Made by a program: the position numbers and the translations under genes. The notes under the pieces are model-generated. The model made no database searches, had not been told where the DNA came from, and worked only from the letters and a program-made list of their open reading frames with translations. This document shows, piece by piece, positions 12,260-17,590 of a stretch of 17,590 bases of DNA; positions within the stretch are counted from its first letter, which is position 1, and the number at the start of each line of letters is the position of its first letter. The stretch comes from CAYLMG01 sp964568365 (GTDB taxonomy: Bacteria > Planctomycetota > Phycisphaerae > Sedimentisphaerales > Anaerobacaceae): positions 1 through 17,590 of the forward strand of contig CAZMQF010000041.1 of the NCBI GenBank assembly GCA_964568365.1, written 5' to 3'.

Positions 12260-13821
12260 ATAACGATAAAAAATTATTTGAAGAGCTGTTAAAATCGGAC
12301 GGTATTGACCCCGCCGGCATTTCAGATTCTGAACGTATGGCTTTCAGGGAATTGCTTGATAGTGAACAAAAACGTATAAAACGCATCTCCTGGTGCATTA
12401 CAGGTGTAATGTGGATATTTGCTTTAGCTATGATTGGCCTGTGCGTTTCCGAGCGGGTGCTTCAAATACTGCATATTCCATTCTCCATCGCAGTATTAGT
12501 TCTAATTATGGTTCTCGCGATTGTGCTTATACCGTTATCGATGAGCTTTTTAAGGCGGCTTAAGGCAAGCCAAAAAAAGGCGATACGTTTAGAGAAACTT
12601 GTTTTTGGCCGGCGCGAATGTAAAGGGCTTGTTATGGTCGGCGTAAAAGAGGGAAAACGGTTTATCCACTGGCCGAATATTTTCATAATCGCAGTCAATG
12701 TCTGGATGATAATGTCACTCGGAGGTGCCGGCATATATTATCTGCTTTGCAGGGACTGGATATTTACAGCGCAACCTGTATTGTATGTTTTCTTATTCGT
12801 CGTTCCAAGCCTGGCACTTGTGATATCCGGTATATACCAGGGACTTAAAACGCCGCTCGAAGAACTCGTGGAGGTAAAACCCGAACAATATGTTCGAAGC
12901 AGAAGAATATTCACTGTGATATCATCAGCAGTGATAGTAATCAGTATTGTTGCAGTCGGCTTGTATTTCCTGGCCGTTCCCGTTAATTCGCCGGCTGGCT
13001 CTCCAATTGCGCAGGAAAATGTTGAACCTATTGGACCACGGGTGATAATTCTCGCTGACGGCTCAAGAATTGAGCTTGCCGAAGGTGCTAAGATAGTCGT
13101 TCGGTCGCAGACAAAAATAAGAGGATTCGAATACATAACCGGCCTGATTAACGTCGAAGTGGCCAAAGATTCAAAAGCCTTTATCGTTACAACTGAATTC
13201 GGTGAAGTTAAAGCTCTTGGTACCAAATTTTCAATGGAGATTGTAAACGCCGTAGTGGAAGAAACCAAAGAAAATTTAGAGATGCTTTCAGTAAAGGTTA
13301 CCGAAGGTACTGTGCAGGTCAGCAACGACAAGGGCTTGACAGTCATCAGCAAAAATCACACCGCGAATATTGAAAGAGAAAAAGCTCCCTATGATTTTAC
13401 TCAGGACAAAAATCTGCCGCACAGGCTCATTGAACGTATTCAGTCGATGGTTGAAGCTATGGAAACCGGGGATGGAAAGAAGTATCTAAGCAACTACAAC
13501 ATTGAAGCATTATATAAGCTCGCCAAAGGCGAAATCAAATTTGCCGAGCATCGAGACTGGTTTAGCGGTATGTCTGAAGAAAACGCACAGAATTTTATCA
13601 CGACTTTTGCTCAAGTCGAAAGTCCGGAACAATTGTTGGAAATGATGCTTGGGGGAATAAGTAACGAAACGGGAAAGATTTATGTAAGGTCGGTTACATT
13701 AGAGCCCGACGGAAAATATGCCCAGGCTGATTGTATAAGCAAAGAAGGTGACCTTATTTTATCCGGCCATTTCCCACAATGGACATATTTTGACGGCGAC
13801 TGGTGGCAGACTGATGATTAA
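12256..13821 (+). CDS. Five-helix membrane protein with FecR domain, probable regulator of the module 4 sigma factor
   Basis: 521 residues, overlapping the sigma stop by 4 bases. The N-terminal 40 residues are charged and cytoplasmic. Helices are likely at about 43-63, 73-95, 140-162, 173-194 and 217-239, which places the C-terminal half outside the inner membrane. Residues about 264-352 form a FecR domain: the opening ADGSRIELAEGAKI (267-280), GLINVEVAKDSKAFIVTTEFG (296-316) with its typical GExxFxVxT pattern weakly kept, VKALGTKFSMEI (318-329) and VKVTEGTVQVSN (346-357). FecR proteins are outer-face sensors for ECF sigma factors. Residues about 380-521 are an extra domain with a helical part and a WTYFDGDWWQTDD end. 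FecR proteins usually have one helix, so a five-helix base is unusual. No TonB receptor lies nearby. Confidence 0.85.
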   Translation: MNNDKKLFEELLKSDGIDPAGISDSERMAFRELLDSEQKRIKRISWCITGVMWIFALAMIGLCVSERVLQILHIPFSIAVLVLIMVLAIVLIPLSMSFLRRLKASQKKAIRLEKLVFGRRECKGLVMVGVKEGKRFIHWPNIFIIAVNVWMIMSLGGAGIYYLLCRDWIFTAQPVLYVFLFVVPSLALVISGIYQGLKTPLEELVEVKPEQYVRSRRIFTVISSAVIVISIVAVGLYFLAVPVNSPAGSPIAQENVEPIGPRVIILADGSRIELAEGAKIVVRSQTKIRGFEYITGLINVEVAKDSKAFIVTTEFGEVKALGTKFSMEIVNAVVEETKENLEMLSVKVTEGTVQVSNDKGLTVISKNHTANIEREKAPYDFTQDKNLPHRLIERIQSMVEAMETGDGKKYLSNYNIEALYKLAKGEIKFAEHRDWFSGMSEENAQNFITTFAQVESPEQLLEMMLGGISNETGKIYVRSVTLEPDGKYAQADCISKEGDLILSGHFPQWTYFDGDWWQTDD

Positions 13822-13845
13822 ACATTAAATTAAGCGTTTGAAATT

Positions 13846-13876
13846 AAGCCGGGCTTTCTTCCCCCGGCTTTTTTTA
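13846..13876 (+). terminator. Intrinsic terminator after module 4
   Basis: A perfect stem AAGCCGGG (13846-13853) with CCCGGCTT (13863-13870), a 9-base loop and a following run of T ending in TTATGC. It closes the FecR transcript 25 bases after the stop. Confidence 0.9.
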
Positions 13877-13903
13877 TGCGCTGATTTTTCAGACTGGAAC
13901 ATT

Positions 13904-13932
13904 TTGAACTCTCAGACCAAAAAGAATATAAT
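13904..13932 (+). promoter_or_regulatory. Promoter for the symporter gene
   Basis: TTGAAC (13904-13909), a 17-base spacer and a perfect TATAAT (13927-13932). The usual start 7 bases after the -10 falls at 13939, which is the A of the symporter ATG, so the message is predicted to have no leader. Confidence 0.65.
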
Positions 13933-13938
13933 GCAGGC

Positions 13939-15339
13939 ATGTTGATTGCCGTTGTCATTGTATTCTTCGTGCTAATACTTTCCGCAGCAGTCTATGTCAG
14001 CAGGCGCGCACGCAAGGCCTCCGATTTTCTCATCGCCGGCCGAAACGTTAACCTCGCCCTCACAACCGCCACGCTGGCTGTTATGCAAATAGGCGCCGGC
14101 ATCATAATGGGCGGCTCAGCAGAAGCTGCCGATAACGGTATCTGGCCCGGCATCTGGTACGGTATCGGCTGCGGCGGAGGGCTTATTGTTGCCGGCATAC
14201 TGGCCGCCTCGAAGCTCCGCAAGAGCGGCGGTTTCGTACCGCTCGATTTTTTTGCAGGCCGCTACGGCGAAAAACGCTGGGTCAGACTCTGGGGATGGAT
14301 GTCAAACGTCCCAAGCCTCTTCGGAATCTTCGTCGTACAAATAATGGCTGCCAAAAATATATTGCCCGTCTTCGGAATCGACGAAAAAACCTCCATCATC
14401 CTCGTCGGCATTGTCACCATAATATACAGCACTCTCGGCGGTATGTGGGGCATAGTCGTTGTTGACTTTATCCAGCTCGCCGTCGTCCTTATCGGAATAC
14501 CAATAGTCACTGTAATATCGTTATTGAAACTTCAATCAGTCGCCGCACCCCAAACCGTTCTCGCTACCCCATTCATACCGGCTGGAATGTTTTCAAGGGC
14601 TGTTTTTCTTATCCTCCCCTTTCTGCTTTCGATATCGGTTTCGTACGATGCCTATATGCGCTTTCAGGCCGCCAAATCTGCCAGAACCGCCCGCTGGGGT
14701 GCTATCTTCGCCGGCCTGATAGTTATCGCTGTCAGCTTCTGCATCGCTTTCGTCGGCGCCGCCGGAAGAAAGATTTTCCCCGACGTTGAAAGCGGCTCAA
14801 TCCTTCCCCATATGATAAAAACTTCTCTTCACCCGATACTTGCCGGCATTGTGGTCTCTGCCATCCTGGCAAGTATTATGTCAAGTGCCGCCTGCCTGCT
14901 GCTCTCACTTGCCGGAACCTGCTCGAGGGATTTCTACAACAAGATTCTCAATCCAGCCGCCAGGCTGGATGACCTGAAATATTCGAAACTTATCTCACGG
15001 CTGACAATCGTCGCAGCCCTCGTCATCGGTGTTATTGTGGCATTCAATGCGAGAGGGATTCTTGATACGATGATAATCTTCAACTATCCTTATATGGGCA
15101 GTATGCTCGTGCCTCTTCTGGGCGGACTGCTGTGGAAAAGAGCAACATTCAAAGGTGCAATGGCCGCAATCGCAGCAGGCGGTGCTGTCGGTGTAATCTC
15201 GTTTTTAGCCGCCCTGCCGGGCCCGCTTAAAGGAATAGTCAACGTTGACCTCGGCCTTTTAACAGCCTATGCCGTTTCAACTATTGTCTTTGTCACCGTC
15301 AGCCTCGCAACTGCAAATCCAAAATCCAAAAATTTTTAG
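13939..15339 (+). CDS. Sodium:solute symporter (SSS family)
   Basis: 466 residues, about 12-13 membrane helices, and the SSS signature in the fifth helix region, YSTLGGMWGIVVVDFIQLAV (163-182). The helix 8 region SAILASIMSSAACLLLSLAG (307-326) keeps the paired serines that bind sodium in vSGLT-like proteins, followed by the typical RDFYNKILNP. The N-terminus has RKASDFLIAGRNVNLALTT (25-43), the standard first loop. It couples sodium entry to uptake of an organic solute, but the substrate cannot be read from the sequence. It stands alone between terminators. The coding style is clearly richer in GC than the sigma genes to its left and the TPR gene to its right. No ribosome site precedes the ATG, consistent with a leaderless message. 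Confidence 0.93.
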   Translation: MLIAVVIVFFVLILSAAVYVSRRARKASDFLIAGRNVNLALTTATLAVMQIGAGIIMGGSAEAADNGIWPGIWYGIGCGGGLIVAGILAASKLRKSGGFVPLDFFAGRYGEKRWVRLWGWMSNVPSLFGIFVVQIMAAKNILPVFGIDEKTSIILVGIVTIIYSTLGGMWGIVVVDFIQLAVVLIGIPIVTVISLLKLQSVAAPQTVLATPFIPAGMFSRAVFLILPFLLSISVSYDAYMRFQAAKSARTARWGAIFAGLIVIAVSFCIAFVGAAGRKIFPDVESGSILPHMIKTSLHPILAGIVVSAILASIMSSAACLLLSLAGTCSRDFYNKILNPAARLDDLKYSKLISRLTIVAALVIGVIVAFNARGILDTMIIFNYPYMGSMLVPLLGGLLWKRATFKGAMAAIAAGGAVGVISFLAALPGPLKGIVNVDLGLLTAYAVSTIVFVTVSLATANPKSKNF

Positions 15340-15510
15340 CCCCCTGCACCGCAGGGGGTTTGTCTTTCCGTTTAGCCCCGCCATCACGTGGCAATCTGTC
15401 ATTCCGTACTTGATACGGAATCCAAAAAATGGTTAGCCCTGCCACCTGTGGGCAGGGCAATTTATTTGGGGTTGTATTTCTCGTTTAGCCCTCACTCCTG
15501 TGGTGAGGGG
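15334..15510. repeat. Cluster of short TTAGCCC palindromic repeats and an ATTCCGTA hairpin
   Basis: Four units begin TTAGCCC: at about 15335 (stem CCCCCTGC/GCAGGGGG), 15371 (short stem GCCA/TGGC), 15433 (stem GCCCTGCC/GGCAGGGC, 15436-15443 and 15451-15458) and 15484 (stem CCCTCAC/GTGAGGG, 15489-15495 and 15503-15509). The stem bases differ but pair in each, so structure rather than sequence is kept. Between units 2 and 3 is an 8-base-pair hairpin, ATTCCGTA/TACGGAAT (15401-15408, 15414-15421), inside a TGTCATTCCGxxxTTGATxC type sequence known as a dispersed repeat in several bacterial genomes. Unit 4 overlaps the end of the 15492-15662 gene. Confidence 0.65.
15340..15365 (+). terminator. Repeat unit 1 serving as terminator of the symporter gene
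   Basis: The stem CCCCCTGC (15340-15347) with GCAGGGGG (15351-15358) has a 3-base loop and is followed by TTTGTCTTT. It begins at the base after the symporter stop codon; the stop TAG is itself part of the repeat's TTTAGCCC start. Confidence 0.7.
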
Positions 15511-15662
15511 GATTGAGCTGCAATCTTAAGTTTTTGCTCCTTAATCATCTGATCCAGATGTCTATGACAGTAAGCCTCATGGTTATAGATACTCAAGATA
15601 CGGGTGCAGTTCGGAAACATGCATTTCCTGCCCTCAGCCGATGTCTTTAGCATTTTCCCCAT
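15492..15662 (-). CDS. Small zinc-finger-like protein (56 residues)
   Basis: I start it at ATG 15662 because AGGAG lies 5 bases upstream; a start at 15692 would add 10 residues but has no ribosome site. The core KCMFPNCTRILSIYNHEAYC followed by HRH (residues 13-35) has Cys14, Cys19, Cys32 and His35, a C-x4-C-x12-C-x2-H arrangement. Short bacterial proteins with a C-x(2-4)-C-xx-LSxYN-xxxx-CxxH core are likely structural zinc ribbons, sometimes linked to DNA binding; here no other domain is present. The C-terminal SPSPQE comes from DNA inside the palindromic repeat unit 4, suggesting the end of the gene was remodelled by a repeat. It has the strongest promoter in the window and a structured leader. 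Confidence 0.7.
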   Translation of the reverse strand: MGKMLKTSAEGRKCMFPNCTRILSIYNHEAYCHRHLDQMIKEQKLKIAAQSPSPQE

Positions 15663-15753
15663 CGTTACTCCTATAGGTATATCTCCAAACAAAAAAGGTG
15701 TAAAGATTAGTTGTCTTCCTCTGCTGCCTAAAGATTTTCTAATCTTTTACGTT
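15663..15753 (-). promoter_or_regulatory. Foldable 5' leader with alternative hairpins
   Basis: In the roughly 90-base leader one segment, AAAGATTAG (RNA sense; plus-strand 15739-15747), can pair in two exclusive ways: a close 7-base-pair hairpin with the segment at 15730-15736, or a 9-base-pair pairing with the segment at 15702-15710, which is then followed by ACACCTTTTTTGTTT. The second form resembles an attenuator, though its stem is AT-rich. This is read from the sequence only. Confidence 0.35.
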
Positions 15754-15759
15754 TTCTTA

Positions 15760-15787
15760 ATTATACCACATTTTTGGGCTTTGTCAA
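15760..15787 (-). promoter_or_regulatory. Near-consensus promoter for the zinc-finger-like gene
   Basis: Minus strand TTGACA (15782-15787), a 16-base spacer, then TATAAT (15760-15765). Both hexamers are perfect. The predicted transcription start is near 15753. The 342-base stretch 15663-16004 holds this promoter and its leader, AT-rich DNA (15788-15880), and the structured repeat at 15903-15971. Confidence 0.75.
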
Positions 15788-15902
15788 ACAATTATGTAAT
15801 TTTTTTGGTGTTATTTATCTTCAATTTTCATATCTTGTCATTCACAATCAGCTTGATTTTTTTTAATTGAAGTGTTAATCTCGGGTACTTGATAAGAATG
15901 CC

Positions 15903-15971
15903 TCGCCAGCTTGCCCTGTGGGAACGCTTTCGGCGAAACTGATGAAGGGGACAAATAAGTATGGTGTCCCC
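15903..15971. repeat. Structured intergenic element with GGGGACA/TGTCCCC hairpin
   Basis: A 7-base-pair stem, GGGGACA (15947-15953) with TGTCCCC (15965-15971), is preceded by a second possible fold, TCGCC (15903-15907) with GGCGA (15932-15936), enclosing CCCTGTGGG. GGGGACA...TGTCCCC palindromes are often seen as dispersed bacterial repeats. No transposase gene is present beside it here. Confidence 0.45.
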
Positions 15972-16004
15972 GTATTTCACTAACAATCATTATGGGATTG
16001 AAAT

Positions 16005-17590
16005 ATGAAATGGTTAATTTTGGTCATCGTAATTATTTGGGTTTTGTTTATAGCTGCTCTTGAAATATGGAAAAAAGCTGTTCCTGATAATTCAATACTG
16101 GTATTCAAATTAGAAGTATTATTAACGCTATTAGGGGTTGTGGGAGTTATATGTGGGAAAGTATACACTACAATTAAAGAACCTAGCAAAAAACAGATTG
16201 AAGCAGAAAAAAAGCAAGATGCAGAATTGTTCGCAGATATATACTTAAAGAAGCTTGAAGAAGAGCACCCCCAATTCTTTGAGAATCAAGTAAGAGAAAA
16301 CGAGTTTAAGAAGTATCTGATCCAAGGAAAGAATAAAGTACAAGAAGATGACCCAACGAAAATTTTAAGTTCTTTAATAAATGATGAAAAAAATATCGAT
16401 GTAAAACTTAAAGAGAACACAGACAAGCTTATAGAGATAAATAAAGAAATTGTTGTTTTTGCACAATCACAGGGGGAGTTAATAATTGCTCTGAATGCAA
16501 CGAATAAAATTTTAGAGTATTACCCTCAAGATAGTTTTGCCTTTCGTGAAAGGGGTTTTATCAATCATAGATTGGGCAAGATCGATGATGCAGAAAAAGA
16601 TTATCTTAAAAGCATAGAACTATCTCTAACAGATATACAAAAGGCATCTTCTTTAATAAGCATCGGTGTATTTTATTCGCGGATCGGAAAGCTTGAAAAA
16701 GCTGCAGAAAGCTATGAATCAGCATATGAAATCGGTGAAAAACTTGACAATTCAGTTATTAAAGCCTCAAGCGACATTAATCTGTCTAATGTTTATAATG
16801 ATTTGGGGAAGACACAGGAAGCGGAAACACTTATAAACAGGGCAATTATTGAATTCGAAAAGATCGGTGACACTAAGGCACTTACAGGCGCGAAAATTAA
16901 TCAGGCAACTTATTATTTGCAGCATGGGAAAATACATGAGGCAAAACAAAGATTGGAAGCCTTAAAAGAATTGGCTAAGAATGAAAACAACGATTTGATT
17001 AGATCTGCAATTTATACAAATCTGAGTAATTTTTATTCTACGTTAAACGATTATTTTTCAGCGGAGATTTATGTACTAAAGGCAATTGAAATCGATAAGA
17101 AACTGAAGTTAGAAGGAGAAATGGCTACTAACTACGGGAATTTGGGAATAATATATAAATGTCAAGGGAAATTACTAAAGGCGGAAGAAGAACATAATAA
17201 ATCCCTGATTCTTTTCCGAAAATTGAATGATGAACAAGGTATTTGCAGAGGCCTAATGAATATAGGTATCATTAAACTTCAAAAGAAACTTTATGAAGAA
17301 GCAAGAAATAATTTTGACGAAGGCTTGCGGATTGCAAAGCGAATAGGTAATAAACAATATATAGCGAATTGTTATGGCAATCTTTGTGTTTTACATATGG
17401 AACAAAGAAACTTCAAAGATGCTGAAACGCGTATTAAGGAGGCCTTAAATATTTATGATGATATTAACGATAAACATGGAAAAGCATATGCATTATATAA
17501 TTTGGCTTCTATTTATAAAGAGACAGGAAATAAAGAGTCTTCTATCGAAAAATGGAATGAATCAAAAATGATATTTGAGCAAATTGGCTT
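16005..17590 (+). CDS. Membrane-anchored TPR protein (3' end outside window)
   Basis: Starts at ATG 16005 and stays open to the window end (528 codons). Two N-terminal hydrophobic helices (about 2-22 and 31-50) form a membrane hairpin that leaves the rest in the cytoplasm. A charged coiled-coil-like region (about 55-150) leads into at least nine tetratricopeptide repeats from about residue 154, in the 40-residue spacing of the kinesin-light-chain type: for example ATNYGNLGIIYKCQGKLLKA (374-393) and ANCYGNLCVLHMEQRNFKDA (454-473). TPR arrays bind partner proteins; the partner is unknown, and any C-terminal effector domain is out of view. The gene is visibly more AT-rich than the symporter gene and uses many AAA, GAA and TTA codons. 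The ribosome site is weak. Confidence 0.85.
   Translation, partial: MKWLILVIVIIWVLFIAALEIWKKAVPDNSILVFKLEVLLTLLGVVGVICGKVYTTIKEPSKKQIEAEKKQDAELFADIYLKKLEEEHPQFFENQVRENEFKKYLIQGKNKVQEDDPTKILSSLINDEKNIDVKLKENTDKLIEINKEIVVFAQSQGELIIALNATNKILEYYPQDSFAFRERGFINHRLGKIDDAEKDYLKSIELSLTDIQKASSLISIGVFYSRIGKLEKAAESYESAYEIGEKLDNSVIKASSDINLSNVYNDLGKTQEAETLINRAIIEFEKIGDTKALTGAKINQATYYLQHGKIHEAKQRLEALKELAKNENNDLIRSAIYTNLSNFYSTLNDYFSAEIYVLKAIEIDKKLKLEGEMATNYGNLGIIYKCQGKLLKAEEEHNKSLILFRKLNDEQGICRGLMNIGIIKLQKKLYEEARNNFDEGLRIAKRIGNKQYIANCYGNLCVLHMEQRNFKDAETRIKEALNIYDDINDKHGKAYALYNLASIYKETGNKESSIEKWNESKMIFEQIG

Noticed and set aside
12738..13352. 204-codon minus-strand open frame within the FecR gene
   Set aside because: The plus-strand frame encodes recognisable FecR blocks; the antisense product is Thr/Ser-rich without motifs.
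15340..15510. Repeat cluster as a CRISPR array
   Set aside because: Units differ in stem sequence, spacing is irregular (about 36, 62 and 51 bases), there are only four, and no cas gene is nearby.
15604..15870. 88-codon plus-strand frame with hydrophobic content
   Set aside because: It covers the antisense of the zinc-finger-like gene, its leader and promoter; the hydrophobicity comes from T-rich noncoding DNA and there is no ribosome site.

Overview
The window looks like chromosomal DNA of a Planctomycetota bacterium, most likely from the Phycisphaerae/Sedimentisphaerales side. This is inferred from gene style: ECF sigma factors ending in a shared RYRYGI(E/D)KLR signature, each followed by a one-helix membrane protein carrying an MKSxIxxL-Ala-rich segment, plus FecR, M14 peptidase and SSS genes. 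There is no rRNA or tRNA to settle the taxonomy. I see no RNA genes, CRISPR arrays, intact insertion sequences or phage genes.

Layout. 1-638 (-): the 5' part of an HD-superfamily protein that has lost metal-ligand histidines. 875-1432 (+): a membrane-anchored relative of N-acetylmuramoyl-L-alanine amidases that lacks the zinc ligands. It converges on 1572-2468 (-), a secreted Arg/Gln-rich protein of unknown function, with a bidirectional terminator between them. 2675-6209 (+): two successive pairs of ECF sigma factor and one-helix membrane protein. 6286-9701 (-): a tight three-gene cluster of a 61-residue protein, a small nucleotidyltransferase that overlaps it, and a 934-residue secreted M14 carboxypeptidase-like protein. 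9821-13821 (+): two more sigma/membrane-regulator pairs, the last of a different subtype with a five-helix FecR protein. 13939-15339 (+): a sodium:solute symporter. 15340-15510: short GC-rich palindromic repeats. 15492-15662 (-): a 56-residue zinc-finger-like protein behind a near-consensus promoter with a foldable leader. 16005-17590 (+): a membrane-anchored TPR protein cut by the window end.

The most notable content is the set of four ECF sigma/membrane-regulator modules within about 11 kb. Three are clear paralogues. In each of these the membrane partner has a short conserved cytoplasmic N-terminus, one helix, and an outer-face domain resembling the LolA/RseB fold, which suggests a one-polypeptide counterpart of RseA plus RseB. 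The three share almost only this core and differ strongly in their C-terminal parts, as expected if they sense different envelope signals. All three also carry a Shine-Dalgarno-like sequence and an in-frame ATG just before the helix, which could give a second, shorter product. Each module ends in its own intrinsic terminator.

Other points: a probable CTG start codon in the third sigma gene, probable leaderless or nearly leaderless transcription of the symporter and of the small-protein/nucleotidyltransferase pair, and a Fur-box-like core before the M14 gene. All family assignments come from reading motifs by eye; no database search was run.
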